From Lactobacillus sp. CBA3606 (GTDB lineage Bacteria > Bacillota > Bacilli > Lactobacillales > Lactobacillaceae), in assembly GCF_002970935.1 (NCBI RefSeq), contig NZ_CP027194.1, positions 1,798,001-1,862,000 of the forward strand: a stretch of 64,000 nt of DNA. The letters are read 5' to 3'. Numbering within the stretch: the stretch's first letter is position 1; the number at the start of each line of letters is the position of its first letter. Position numbers and translations under genes: made by a program. Below, in pieces: positions 8,653-17,939 of the stretch. The notes beneath the pieces are model-generated. The model was not told where the DNA came from. It saw only the letters and a list, made by a program, of their open reading frames with translations, and did not search any database.

Positions 8653-9600
8653 GTGACCACATTAACAGATGTTGCAAAGCGGGCCAATGTTTCCAAGATG
8701 ACGGTATCACGGGTGATTAATCATCCGGAACAAGTTCGTGATGAATTGAAGCGCAGTGTTTTTGCGGCAATGCAAGCGTTAAATTATCGGCCTAATGTTG
8801 CTGCTAAGGCGTTAGTAAATAATCGTACCCAAATTATTAAGTTATTTATTTTAGAAGATATGGACACGACGGAACCCTATTACATGAAGCTTTTAGCCGG
8901 AATTTCAAAGGAATTGGGGAAAGAACAGTATTCATTACAGTTAGTGACGGAGCATAATTTTGACATCGGTGGTTGTGATGGGTATATCGTCACTGGGATG
9001 CGTCATGCAGACTATGAGTGGTTACAACGCTTAGAGCGACCAGTCGTTTTATTTGGTGAAAATCGCTTAGAGTTTGATTATTGTGATACTGATAATACGT
9101 TGGGAACAAAAATAGCCACTGAATATGCAATTAAACAAGGTTATACGCAGATTGAATTTATTGGGATTAATGTAAAGGAACCTTTCGAATATTCACGTGA
9201 AGCGGGTTATTTGCTTAGCATGCAAAAGCATCAATTGACCACGTCGATTCAACGATTTAGTAATCATAGTCATTTAGCTATGGAATATATTCAGCAACAG
9301 GCGCAACGTTTGCAAGCCAATACTTGTTATATTTGTGCCAGTGATCGGTTGGCATTTGGCATTGAAAAGGGCTTAACGCGTTTTAACGCTAAAATCCCGG
9401 CAGATTTTGGAATTATTGGTTTTGATGGGGTCTTTTTAAATCAGGTGGCAACGCCCAAGTTAACCACAATTCAGCAGCCGGTTTTCGAATTGGGTGTCCA
9501 GTGTGCACAGATGCTACTGACTAAAATCAGTCAAGGGGGTCAGCCACAGGGCATTCATCAGGTGAAACCGACGTTACTAATCGGTGGTTCAACAAGATAA
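8653..9600 (+). CDS. Second LacI-family transcriptional regulator
   Basis: 315 residues from GTG 8653, set by GGAGGTG at 8641-8647. HTH: LTDVAKRANVSKMTVSRVIN. The effector domain is shorter than in the first regulator, with a compressed first lobe (IIKLFILEDMDTTEPYYMKLLAGI) and the usual FGIIGFDGVFLNQVATPKLT segment. It starts 24 bases after the first LacI gene, so both are co-transcribed. Sequence divergence between the two argues for different effectors and not a recent duplication. Confidence 0.86.
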   Translation: MTTLTDVAKRANVSKMTVSRVINHPEQVRDELKRSVFAAMQALNYRPNVAAKALVNNRTQIIKLFILEDMDTTEPYYMKLLAGISKELGKEQYSLQLVTEHNFDIGGCDGYIVTGMRHADYEWLQRLERPVVLFGENRLEFDYCDTDNTLGTKIATEYAIKQGYTQIEFIGINVKEPFEYSREAGYLLSMQKHQLTTSIQRFSNHSHLAMEYIQQQAQRLQANTCYICASDRLAFGIEKGLTRFNAKIPADFGIIGFDGVFLNQVATPKLTTIQQPVFELGVQCAQMLLTKISQGGQPQGIHQVKPTLLIGGSTR

Positions 9601-9631
9601 ATTGATTTGACATGTTTTTTATGATTGGTGG

Positions 9632-9656
9632 TCAGGATGAGAATCCTGATTTTTTT
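9632..9656 (+). terminator. Intrinsic terminator after the LacI pair
   Basis: TCAGGAT (9632-9638), GAGA loop, ATCCTGA (9643-9649), then T7. It separates the regulators from the maltose enzyme promoter. Confidence 0.88.
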
Positions 9657-9670
9657 GTTGGGTTAAAATC

Positions 9671-9749
9671 TGTTAGCGATAACAATTGGAAAACCCTTGT
9701 TTCTCTTATGGATAGTCAGTAGGATTATCGTGTAAGAAAACGTTTTCTT
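9671..9749 (+). promoter_or_regulatory. Promoter with two LacI/CcpA-type operators before the GH13 genes
   Basis: Operator 1 TGTTAGCGATAACA (9671-9684) fits the cre consensus fully. A promoter TTGTTT (9697-9702), 17-base spacer, TAGGAT (9720-9725) follows. Operator 2, AAGAAAACGTTTTCTT (9734-9749), is a perfect 16-bp palindrome over the likely transcription start. Upstream plus start-site operators suggest repression by looping or roadblock by MalR and/or CcpA. Confidence 0.75.
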
Positions 9750-9772
9750 GATGGGCGAAGGGGGTAGTTGCA

Positions 9773-11419
9773 ATGGTGAATTGGTATGATCGACAGATTA
9801 TTTATCAAATTTATCCAAAAAGTTTTCAAGATACAAATGATGATGGCATTGGTGATTTACAGGGCGTGATTCAACGAATTCCCTATTTAAAAGAGTTGGG
9901 CGTTACTACAATTTGGTTAAATCCAATCTATGTTTCACCTCAAGTTGATAATGGTTATGATGTATCAAATTATTATGCGATTGAGCCATCTTTAGGCACG
10001 ATGAGTGATGTCGAAGCGCTAATTAAAGCATTGCATCAAAATAATATGCACTTATTGTTAGATTTTGTCATGAATCATACATCTGATCAACATCCTTGGT
10101 TTCAAGATGCTATTAAGCACCCTCAGGGGTTGTACCGGGATTATTATTTGTGGTCAGATGCACCGGCTAATCAGTTACCGAATAATTGGGGGTCATTTTT
10201 TGGCGGGAGTGTTTGGGAAGCCGATCCGGGAAAAACTGAACAATATTATTTCCATTTGTTTGATCGGCACATGCCGGATTTAAATTGGCGTAATCCAGAA
10301 GTACGGCATTCAATGCTGGAGATCGCCAAATTTTGGGTGAAGAAAGGCATCGATGGCTTACGTTTAGATGCTTTTATCCATATTGATAAAGCTAATTTTA
10401 AGCAACAGGTTCCTAGCCAGTCAACTGAACCAGTTGTCGCTGAGGCGTTTTATGCGCATTTGCCGCATGTTCAACCTTATTTAAGTAAATTTTGTGGCGC
10501 ATTGCGGCAACTAAAGCCAGATATTTTTATTTTAGGTGAGGCAGCTTCTGCCAGCCCAGAATTGTTAATGGATTATAGTCGTCCAGCTAACAATGAATGT
10601 AATGCAGTCATTACTTTTCGGTCATTGGTTGATGACAAAAGCCATCTTAATCCAAAACTGCCCGCGGAATTTCAACCTAAGCCCTTAGATATCGAAGGGA
10701 TGAAACGGCAACTCACTACGATTCAAACTAAGTTAGCTGGCGTGAGCTTACCGGTTTTATATTGGAGCAATCACGATTTGGCGCGATTAGCGACACGGTA
10801 TGCGAGCAAATGGCATCATGAGCAAAGTCTTAAATGCTTAGCAGCGATGCTATATTTACAACGTGGTATTCCGATTATTTATTACGGCGAAGAAGTCGGT
10901 ATGGAAAATTTAACTTTGCCAAATTTGCAAGCATTTAATGACCGAACGGTGGGGCCATTCGATCGGCAGGCTCAAGCCTTAGGTTATGATCAGCACCAAA
11001 TTATGCAGATGTTGAATCAAACCCATAAGTTGGCGGCCCGTGGTCCGATGCAATGGGATAAAAACCAGCCCTATGATGGGTTTTCAACCCAAACGCCTTG
11101 GCTCATTGGTCAAACTAAGCCTGAGAGTTCAGCAATGACGGCGAGCCTATTAAGTTTTTATCGCCAGTTACTCAAGCTTAAACAAACTGAGTTATTTACA
11201 GCTGGTGATGAACTGATTGAGGCATCACCAAAAGGATTATTCCAGTTTACACGTCAATTGGATAACAGACGAGCAACGGTGACTTGTAATCTGACGGATA
11301 CGGCCATTACAGTCGCAGTACCCACGTTGGCTAAGGTGCAGTTATTGGAAGGCGATGTTACCCAGACCGCAACGACGACGACTTATCATCCTTGGTCAGT
11401 GATCGTTACTAAAAATTAG
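9773..11419 (+). CDS. GH13 oligo-1,6-glucosidase/alpha-glucosidase
   Basis: 548 residues, no signal peptide. The barrel opens with WYDRQIIYQIYPKSFQDTN, and the calcium-site-like loop DTNDDGIGDL is that of the oligo-1,6-glucosidase subfamily (GH13_31). Catalytic residues expected for GH13 are seen: Asp199 in GLRLDAF (nucleophile), Glu256 in ILGEAAS (acid/base) and Asp335 in SNHDLAR. Substrate is probably isomaltose/panose or short maltodextrin with alpha-1,6 or alpha-1,4 links, in the cytoplasm. GGGGG ribosome site precedes the ATG. The next GH13 gene follows after 12 bases. Confidence 0.9.
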   Translation: MVNWYDRQIIYQIYPKSFQDTNDDGIGDLQGVIQRIPYLKELGVTTIWLNPIYVSPQVDNGYDVSNYYAIEPSLGTMSDVEALIKALHQNNMHLLLDFVMNHTSDQHPWFQDAIKHPQGLYRDYYLWSDAPANQLPNNWGSFFGGSVWEADPGKTEQYYFHLFDRHMPDLNWRNPEVRHSMLEIAKFWVKKGIDGLRLDAFIHIDKANFKQQVPSQSTEPVVAEAFYAHLPHVQPYLSKFCGALRQLKPDIFILGEAASASPELLMDYSRPANNECNAVITFRSLVDDKSHLNPKLPAEFQPKPLDIEGMKRQLTTIQTKLAGVSLPVLYWSNHDLARLATRYASKWHHEQSLKCLAAMLYLQRGIPIIYYGEEVGMENLTLPNLQAFNDRTVGPFDRQAQALGYDQHQIMQMLNQTHKLAARGPMQWDKNQPYDGFSTQTPWLIGQTKPESSAMTASLLSFYRQLLKLKQTELFTAGDELIEASPKGLFQFTRQLDNRRATVTCNLTDTAITVAVPTLAKVQLLEGDVTQTATTTTYHPWSVIVTKN

Positions 11420-11431
11420 GAGGTTTTTTAA

Positions 11432-12730
11432 ATGGCAAATGATACGATTACCAATTTACGGCAACAAGTGATTTATTCTGTTTTTCCGCGTAACTATACG
11501 GCGCAGGGGACATTTAGTGCGATTCAAGCTGATCTACCACGAATAAAGGCCTTGGGCACTGATATTATTTGGCTAATGCCGATTTATCCGATTGGAAAGG
11601 CTCATCGAAAAGGGGCGCTAGGTTCACCATATGCAATTGCAGATTATCGTAGTATTAATCCAGAATTAGGAACGATGGCAGATTTTAAAGCGTTGACGAC
11701 TGCGATTCATCAACAAGGGATGCGAGTAATTATTGATATTGTTTATAATCATACATCGCCAGATTCGAAGTTAGTCCAACAGCATCCGGACTGGTTCTAT
11801 CATAAATCGAATGGTGATTTTGGTAATCGTGTGGCGGATTGGTCGGATATCATTGATTTAGACTATCAGAATTCGGCTTTGTGGACGTATCAAATTGAGA
11901 CCTTAAAGCAATGGGCGACCGAGGTGGATGGTTTTCGCTGTGATGTAGCGCCCCTCGTACCTTTAGACTTTTGGTTAACCGCTCGGCGAGAATTGGCAGC
12001 CTATAAACCGGGGCTAATTTGGTTAGCAGAAAGTAATGATTCAGCTTTTTTGAAGCAAGTTCGTGATGCCGGTTTTGAAGATTTGTCAGATAGCGAACTC
12101 TATCAAGCTTTTGATATGGTATATGACTATGATACTTTAGCTGATTTACATGCCACCGTAGCTGGTAAGCGTAGTCTAGGCGAGTTTGCACGAATCCTAA
12201 TGAAACAAGATGTTACTTTCCCGAAAAATTATGTGAAGTTACGATTTTTAGAAAACCATGATGTGCCTAGAGCGGCCGACTATCTTTCAACCCCCCAACA
12301 AGTAAAAAATTTATTAGCATTTAATCTATTTGAAAAGGGAAGTGCTTTAATTTATGCCGGTGAAGAGTTTGGCGCTAAGCATTTGCCGAGTTTATTTGAT
12401 CGTGATCCAGTTGCTTTAAATGGTCCGCTAGCTTTGACACCGATGATTCGCCAAATTAGTTCAATTAAGCATCATTCCCTCTTTGAGACAGGGGCTTATC
12501 AGGTTCAACCAGTTAATGAGCAAGTGATGCAAGTTCAGTATCAGCAAGCTGATGAACTGGCCTTAGGTTATTTCGCATTTCAAACTTTTACCGGTGAAAT
12601 CAGTTGTCCATTAGCGAATGGAAAGTATCTTAATCAACTAGATGGCCAAGATATTATGGTGAAAAACAATCAGTTTAGTTTCACCGGTGACCCAGTTATT
12701 TTTATAAAACAATTGATTTGTTTCAAATAA
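11432..12730 (+). CDS. GH13 alpha-amylase-type maltodextrin hydrolase
   Basis: 432 residues, shorter than most intracellular amylases and without the N-terminal domain of neopullulanases. Motifs: VIYSVFPRNYTAQGTF at the start, IIDIVYNHTSPDS (region I), GFRCDVAP with Asp171 (nucleophile), IWLAESND with Glu200 (acid/base), FLENHDVPR with Asp277. No secretion signal, so it acts on imported maltodextrins. Excellent AGGAGG ribosome site overlaps the end of the previous gene. It forms an operon with the oligo-1,6-glucosidase and lies just upstream of the malE promoter. Confidence 0.88.
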   Translation: MANDTITNLRQQVIYSVFPRNYTAQGTFSAIQADLPRIKALGTDIIWLMPIYPIGKAHRKGALGSPYAIADYRSINPELGTMADFKALTTAIHQQGMRVIIDIVYNHTSPDSKLVQQHPDWFYHKSNGDFGNRVADWSDIIDLDYQNSALWTYQIETLKQWATEVDGFRCDVAPLVPLDFWLTARRELAAYKPGLIWLAESNDSAFLKQVRDAGFEDLSDSELYQAFDMVYDYDTLADLHATVAGKRSLGEFARILMKQDVTFPKNYVKLRFLENHDVPRAADYLSTPQQVKNLLAFNLFEKGSALIYAGEEFGAKHLPSLFDRDPVALNGPLALTPMIRQISSIKHHSLFETGAYQVQPVNEQVMQVQYQQADELALGYFAFQTFTGEISCPLANGKYLNQLDGQDIMVKNNQFSFTGDPVIFIKQLICFK

Positions 12731-12882
12731 AATTGTGTCAAAATTCAGTGATATTACGGGTTGATTTAAGGCTTTTACATGATCATAATGTTAAGAATGT
12801 TTGAATTTGCGCAACCGATTGCATAGGTTTTTAGATGCAGAAAGTCGTGTAATGACGCTGTTTATAAAAGAAATATAAAAAT

Positions 12883-12937
12883 TGTTATCGGTAACATTGT
12901 GAAAGGGGTTGCGAAAACGCTTTCAAAACTGCATAAT
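12883..12937 (+). promoter_or_regulatory. malE promoter with two LacI/CcpA-type operators
   Basis: TGTTATCGGTAACA (12883-12896) is an inverted repeat with cre-like arms. CGAAAACGCTTTCA (12912-12925) is 13 of 14 to the strong cre consensus and lies across the -35/spacer of a promoter TTGCGA (12909-12914), 17 bases, CATAAT (12932-12937). Occupancy should block RNA polymerase directly, giving both maltose induction and glucose repression. Confidence 0.78.
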
Positions 12938-12992
12938 TGAAGTTGTCATAAAAGGTTATGGATCTTAATAAAATTAAGTAGGGGGTAACATC

Positions 12993-14291
12993 ATGACAAA
13001 GGGATGGAAAAAGTTAGGAGTTACAGTTTTAGCCGGGGCAATGGCATTAACATTGGTCGGTTGTGGTAACAGCAATTCTTCAAGTGCTTCTAACAAGAAA
13101 GTTAAGATTACGATCTTCCAAGGGAAGGTTGAATCAAACAAGCAATTTAAACAAATTGCGGCACGGTATCATAAGTTACATCCAAATGTTTCAATTTCAG
13201 TTTCATCAGTTGGTGGGGGGACCGATTATAGTCCAGTTCTAAAGACACGGATTTCTTCAGGGAATGCGCCAACAATCTTTAGTTTAGCTGGACCAGCGGA
13301 TGTTAAGCAATTTGCTTCACAAGAAGCTGATTTGTCTAACACTAAGGCTGCTAAAGCTGCCCAATCTGGGACTTTAAATGCCGTTACAACGAATGGCAAA
13401 ACAGTTGGGTTACCATTCAACGTTGAAGGTTATGGGTTTGTTTATAACAAGACGATTTTCAAGAAGGCTGGGATTGATCCAACTAGCTTAACAACGATGG
13501 CTAAATTAACTGCTGCTGTTAAGAAGATTGATTCTGAAAAATCTGAATTAGGGATTAAAGGCGTCTTTGCATTACCTGGTAAGGAAACTTGGATTCTTTC
13601 TGACCATTTAGCTAACTTGTATGTGGGTCAACAATTTAATGGCAATGCGCAAAAGATGTATAAATCTAAGAGCATGAGCTTTACAGCAAATAAAGAAATG
13701 AAGTCAATGATTGATTTACAGAAGCAGTATTCTGTTGGACCAGTTATGCAATTAGACTATTCTGCCCAAGTTAATCAAAACTTCTCACAAGGTAAAGTTG
13801 CGATGATTCAACAAGGGGACTGGATTTATTCAACGGTTGAACAAATCGATAAGAAATTTGCTAAGAATGATATTGGCATGATTCCAATTCCAGTTAAAGG
13901 TTATGAAAATAAATTACCAGTTGGGACTTCATTATACTGGGGTGTTAACAAGAACAAGTCAACGGCTGAACAAACAGCAGCTAAGAACTTCTTAGATTGG
14001 TTATACACATCTAAAGAAGGTAAGAAGTTAGTTGTTAACAAGCTTCATTTCGTACCAGCCTACAAGGGTTACGGTAACGTTAAGATGCCAGATGCATTGT
14101 CACAAGTTGTCTTCAAGTACTCAAAAGCTAATAAGACAATTGGTTGGGCATTCCCTGCTTACACTGGGACATCATGGGATCCAAATACCTTCCAACCAAA
14201 CTTACAGAAGTATCTGTCAGGCAAGCAAAGTTGGGATACAACCGTTAAGAATTCAATTAAGGGTTGGAACGAACAACAATCGTCAAATTAG
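12993..14291 (+). CDS. malE: Maltose/maltodextrin ABC transporter, solute-binding lipoprotein
   Basis: 432 residues. Lipoprotein signal with lipobox LVGC and Cys24, followed by a Ser/Asn-rich tether. The mature part is a family-1 sugar-binding protein (KVKITIFQGKVESNKQF, FNVEGYGFVYNKTIFKKAGI, GKVAMIQQGDW motifs). It would capture maltodextrins at the membrane surface and deliver them to MalFG. Followed by malF after 36 bases, so co-transcribed. Codon use is strongly biased, as expected for an abundant protein. Confidence 0.92.
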   Translation: MTKGWKKLGVTVLAGAMALTLVGCGNSNSSSASNKKVKITIFQGKVESNKQFKQIAARYHKLHPNVSISVSSVGGGTDYSPVLKTRISSGNAPTIFSLAGPADVKQFASQEADLSNTKAAKAAQSGTLNAVTTNGKTVGLPFNVEGYGFVYNKTIFKKAGIDPTSLTTMAKLTAAVKKIDSEKSELGIKGVFALPGKETWILSDHLANLYVGQQFNGNAQKMYKSKSMSFTANKEMKSMIDLQKQYSVGPVMQLDYSAQVNQNFSQGKVAMIQQGDWIYSTVEQIDKKFAKNDIGMIPIPVKGYENKLPVGTSLYWGVNKNKSTAEQTAAKNFLDWLYTSKEGKKLVVNKLHFVPAYKGYGNVKMPDALSQVVFKYSKANKTIGWAFPAYTGTSWDPNTFQPNLQKYLSGKQSWDTTVKNSIKGWNEQQSSN

Positions 14292-14327
14292 TAAAGTCTA
14301 AAGGTATTTCAGAAGAGGGGATTATAT

Positions 14328-15188
14328 ATGAAGAATCGAAGCTTATCTTTCTGGCTCTTTTTAACGCCAACCCTCGTTGCGTTAGCACTAGTTGTTTTCA
14401 TTCCGGCCATTATGGGTGTATTTTACTCATTCACTAACTGGGATGGGCTTGGCTATACTGAGATGCTCGGTTTTAAAAATTACATCACACTTTTCCATAA
14501 CAGTGGCTTTTTAGCCGCTTTGTGGTTTACTGTTCGATTTGTAATTGTAACCGTTATCTTATTGAACGTGATTGGTTTGGCATTAGCGTTATTAGTAACG
14601 CAAAAGTTTAAGGGTAGTAATTTATTACGGACAATTTTCTTCATGCCAAACTTAATTGGTGGGTTGATTTTAGGTTTCATTTGGCAGTTTATCTTTACCC
14701 AAGCTTTTACAGCAATTGGGAAAGCGTTACACATCGCGGGATTATCAGGGTGGTTGACGGATGCTAAGACTGGTTTTTGGGGCTTAGTCATTGTCACGGT
14801 CTGGCAAATGAGTGGTTATATCATGATTATTTACATTGCTTATTTGCAAAATATTCCCAGTGAAGTAATTGAAGCTGCTGAAATGGATGGAGCTTCACCA
14901 TGGCAACGATTCGTTCATATTACGTTCCCAATGATTGCACCAGCCTTTACGATTTGCATGTTTTTAACACTTTCAAATGGGTTTAAGATTTATGATCAAA
15001 ACTTGTCATTAACGAACGGTGGTCCCTATAAATCAACGGAAATGTTAGCAATGAATATTGTTAATACGGCCTACTCAGAAAATAATTTTGCTTTAGCTGA
15101 AGCGAAAGCTTTAATCTTCTTCCTGATTGTGGCGGCCATCTCTATGTTGCAAGTCTACTATAACCGTAAGCGGGAGGTAGATTTGTAA
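14328..15188 (+). CDS. malF: Maltose/maltodextrin ABC transporter permease
   Basis: 286 residues with six predicted transmembrane segments; unlike the enterobacterial MalF it lacks the large periplasmic loop. The EAA motif that contacts the ATPase is clear (EVIEAAEMDGASPWQRFVHI, then TFPMIAP). AGAGGGGA ribosome site. Its TAA overlaps the malG start by one base, which implies translational coupling. Confidence 0.93.
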   Translation: MKNRSLSFWLFLTPTLVALALVVFIPAIMGVFYSFTNWDGLGYTEMLGFKNYITLFHNSGFLAALWFTVRFVIVTVILLNVIGLALALLVTQKFKGSNLLRTIFFMPNLIGGLILGFIWQFIFTQAFTAIGKALHIAGLSGWLTDAKTGFWGLVIVTVWQMSGYIMIIYIAYLQNIPSEVIEAAEMDGASPWQRFVHITFPMIAPAFTICMFLTLSNGFKIYDQNLSLTNGGPYKSTEMLAMNIVNTAYSENNFALAEAKALIFFLIVAAISMLQVYYNRKREVDL

Positions 15189-16000
15189 TGAAGAAAACTA
15201 GTCGAATCTTTTTAGGGATTTTAGGAATTCTGTTAGGGCTGGTCTGGCTCTTCCCATTTTACATGATTTTAACAAACTCTTTTAAAACGCCAAAGGGAAT
15301 TTTCGCTTCCGTATTAGGGTTGCCAACAACGGCTACGACGGCTAACTATAAAAACTCTTTTAAAGCGTTAGATTTCATGAATTCATTAGGTCACTCGTTA
15401 CTAATTACCGTTGTTTCGGTAGTCATCATTGTCTTTTTCTCATCAATGGCGGCCTATGCGTTGCAACGTAACAAGAGTAAGTTAAGCGGTGCCTTGTTGA
15501 TGTTATTTGTTTCAGCGATGCTGATTCCATTTCAAACGGTTATGATTCCATTAACGGCTAACTTTGGACATGTTCATATGTTAAATATGTGGGGATTAAT
15601 GTTGATGTATCTTGGCTTTGATGCCAGCTTATCAATCTTCCTGTATCAAGGCACAATGAGCAGTATTCCGATTGCCATGGATGAATCGGCTGAATTGGAA
15701 GGGGCTAATCGATTCCAAATCTTCTTTAAAATTATTTTTCCAATGTTAACACCAATTACGGTGACCGTTGGGATCCTAAATATTATCTCGATTTGGAACG
15801 ATTATCTGTTACCATCACTGGTTTTACCACAAACTCAGTATACGATTCCGCTACAGATGTTCTTCTTCTTTGGTCAATATACCAAACAATGGCATCTAGC
15901 GTTAGCCGGATTGACTTTGTCGATTATTCCAGTCATTCTCTTTTACGCCTTTGCACAACGTTACATTATCAAAGGTGTTACTGATGGTGCGGTCAAGTAA
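15188..16000 (+). CDS. malG: Maltose/maltodextrin ABC transporter permease
   Basis: 270 residues, six transmembrane segments, EAA loop MDESAELEGANRFQIFFKI then IFPMLTP. It pairs with MalF to form the channel. Ribosome site GGGAGG lies inside the end of malF. Confidence 0.93.
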   Translation: MKKTSRIFLGILGILLGLVWLFPFYMILTNSFKTPKGIFASVLGLPTTATTANYKNSFKALDFMNSLGHSLLITVVSVVIIVFFSSMAAYALQRNKSKLSGALLMLFVSAMLIPFQTVMIPLTANFGHVHMLNMWGLMLMYLGFDASLSIFLYQGTMSSIPIAMDESAELEGANRFQIFFKIIFPMLTPITVTVGILNIISIWNDYLLPSLVLPQTQYTIPLQMFFFFGQYTKQWHLALAGLTLSIIPVILFYAFAQRYIIKGVTDGAVK

Positions 16001-16035
16001 ATTAAGCAATTGAATAAAGCGAAGGGAGGGTGCTA

Positions 16036-16692
16036 ATGTTAAATTTACAATCAAAGTTTGGACAAAAACTCGTCGTCATTGGTAATTGGTTAGCGGCATT
16101 GGTAACGATCAATCTAATTTGGTTTCTAGTGACACTGCCGGTTCTGGTTATGCTGGTTTTAAGTTTCAGCGTACCGTTAAACCAAACCTATGCGGGTTCA
16201 CTGGCGATTACGGTTGTGATGTTAGCAGCCTTCACCGTACCGGCTACGACTGCAACGTATCAAGCGGTGCAAGCGTGGCAGACTACCGATAGTGGCTCAT
16301 TTTTAAAGGTCACTTGGCGCGCTTATTTAGTGGCATTAATGCATTGGCAAGCAAATCTGCTAGTGGCAGTAGTAGCAGGTAGCTGGATCACGGCTTTAAG
16401 ATTAACGACAACTAATGTTGGGTTACACGTTGCGACACTAGTTTTCGGTATTGTATTACTAACTCTTTGGAACGGGTGGAATTATTGTCAGTTTGAAAAT
16501 TTATCGGTCATTGAATTGGTGGTAGCCCACCCATTCAAGCTACTGCTATCAGCAGTGGTTACGATAATTCTATTTGCACTTAACTTTGAGTTGCGGCTGA
16601 TTTTCTTTATCTTGTTGTTTAGCATGTCTTTGTCAGCGCTAACAACCTATCGAATTTTTAACCCGCACTTAAAAGCTGAATCGACAAACTGA
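16036..16692 (+). CDS. DUF624 (YesL-family) membrane protein of the maltose operon
   Basis: 218 residues from ATG 16036 (GGAGGG at 16025-16030 is 5 bases away); about five hydrophobic segments. YesL-family proteins are often encoded with ABC oligosaccharide importers in Firmicutes, but their role is not known. Its place between malG and msmX suggests a link to assembly or regulation of the importer. It is not a permease of the known type, having no EAA motif. Confidence 0.75.
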   Translation: MLNLQSKFGQKLVVIGNWLAALVTINLIWFLVTLPVLVMLVLSFSVPLNQTYAGSLAITVVMLAAFTVPATTATYQAVQAWQTTDSGSFLKVTWRAYLVALMHWQANLLVAVVAGSWITALRLTTTNVGLHVATLVFGIVLLTLWNGWNYCQFENLSVIELVVAHPFKLLLSAVVTIILFALNFELRLIFFILLFSMSLSALTTYRIFNPHLKAESTN

Positions 16693-16734
16693 TTTTAACT
16701 AAATGAATGATGGAAATAAAGGAGCGTTGGCATA

Positions 16735-17838
16735 ATGGCAGAAATAAAATTGGAACACATCTATAAACGTTATCCTGGAAACGACGCAGACTCGGTAACT
16801 GATTTTAACTTAGATATTAAAGATAATGAATTTATCGTATTTGTCGGTCCTTCTGGGTGTGGTAAATCAACAACTTTGCGGATGATTGCCGGATTGGAAG
16901 ATATTACCAAGGGTGATTTAAAGATTGATGGGGAAGTTATGAACGATGTTCACCCCAAAGATCGGAATATCGCCATGGTTTTCCAAAACTACGCATTATA
17001 TCCACAAATGTCAGTTTTTGATAATATGGCTTTTGGATTAAAAATTCGAAAAATGCCAAAGGATGAAATTGAAAAACGGGTTAATAACGCGGCTGATATC
17101 TTAGGCCTCACTAATTATTTGAAACGGAAACCGGGTGCCTTGTCTGGTGGACAACGTCAACGGGTGGCTTTAGGTCGCGCCATTGTGCGGGATGCTAAAT
17201 TATTCTTACTTGATGAACCTTTATCAAACTTAGATGCCAAACTTCGAGTTGATATGCGGACTCAAATTGCGCAGTTACATCAGCGTTTAAAGACCAATAT
17301 GATTTATGTGACGCATGATCAAATCGAAGCGATGACCATGGCTGATCGAATCGTGATTATGAATGATGGTAAAGTCCAACAAGTTGGGACGCCCGACGAT
17401 TTGTATAATAAACCAGTTAACAAATTTGTCGCTGGTTTTATGGGATCACCATCAATGAATTTCTTTGAAGCCGAACTAAAAGATGGTCGTGTTTCAAATG
17501 GCAAAGGTCTGGATGTCGCGGTACCAGAAGGGCGTTTAAAACTTTTACGTGAGCAAGGCTACGATGGCAAGAAACTAACGGTTGGGATTCGACCAGAAGA
17601 TATTCATACCGAACAAGTCGCTTTGGATGCCATGGCAGATGCAGTTGTTAATGCTAAAGTTGAAGTTTCAGAATTCTTAGGTACTGATTCAATGCTCTAT
17701 TCACGGACAGGGGCCACGGAATTTGTAGCCCAAGTCAATGCACGTGATTATCATAAACCAGGCGAAGAAGTTAAAATGGCCTTTGAAATGAGTAAAGCTC
17801 ATTTCTTCGATGACGAAACTGAATTGACAATTGAGTAA
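16735..17838 (+). CDS. msmX: Sugar ABC transporter ATPase, MsmX/MalK type
   Basis: 367 residues. Walker A GPSGCGKST, Q-loop VFQNYALYPQMSVFDN, signature LSGGQRQRVALGRAI, Walker B LFLLDEPLSNLD and the switch His in VTHDQ. The C-terminal TOBE/regulatory domain (VGIRPEDIHTEQ onward) is that of multi-sugar ATPases. It energises MalEFG and may serve other importers in trans. GGAGCG ribosome site. Confidence 0.94.
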   Translation: MAEIKLEHIYKRYPGNDADSVTDFNLDIKDNEFIVFVGPSGCGKSTTLRMIAGLEDITKGDLKIDGEVMNDVHPKDRNIAMVFQNYALYPQMSVFDNMAFGLKIRKMPKDEIEKRVNNAADILGLTNYLKRKPGALSGGQRQRVALGRAIVRDAKLFLLDEPLSNLDAKLRVDMRTQIAQLHQRLKTNMIYVTHDQIEAMTMADRIVIMNDGKVQQVGTPDDLYNKPVNKFVAGFMGSPSMNFFEAELKDGRVSNGKGLDVAVPEGRLKLLREQGYDGKKLTVGIRPEDIHTEQVALDAMADAVVNAKVEVSEFLGTDSMLYSRTGATEFVAQVNARDYHKPGEEVKMAFEMSKAHFFDDETELTIE

Positions 17839-17874
17839 ACAATTGTTGTGGGGTTAAGTTAATGCTGATGAAAA

Positions 17875-17910
17875 GAGTCTGGTGGCAGTAACTGTCGCAG
17901 GCTCTTTTTT
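17875..17910 (+). terminator. Intrinsic terminator between msmX and the phosphorylase gene
   Basis: GAGTCTG (17875-17881) pairs with CAGGCTC (17898-17904, one G-U), with T6 after. As the next gene follows within 30 bases without a clear new promoter, it may act as a partial terminator that lowers phosphorylase expression relative to the importer. Confidence 0.7.
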
Positions 17911-17939
17911 AGCGGGGCTAATTAGGAGGACGTAAGCAA

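Noticed and set aside
14032-14301. Alternative-frame open region at the end of malE
   Set aside because: Frame shadow; malE is intact in its own frame and the translation is low-complexity.
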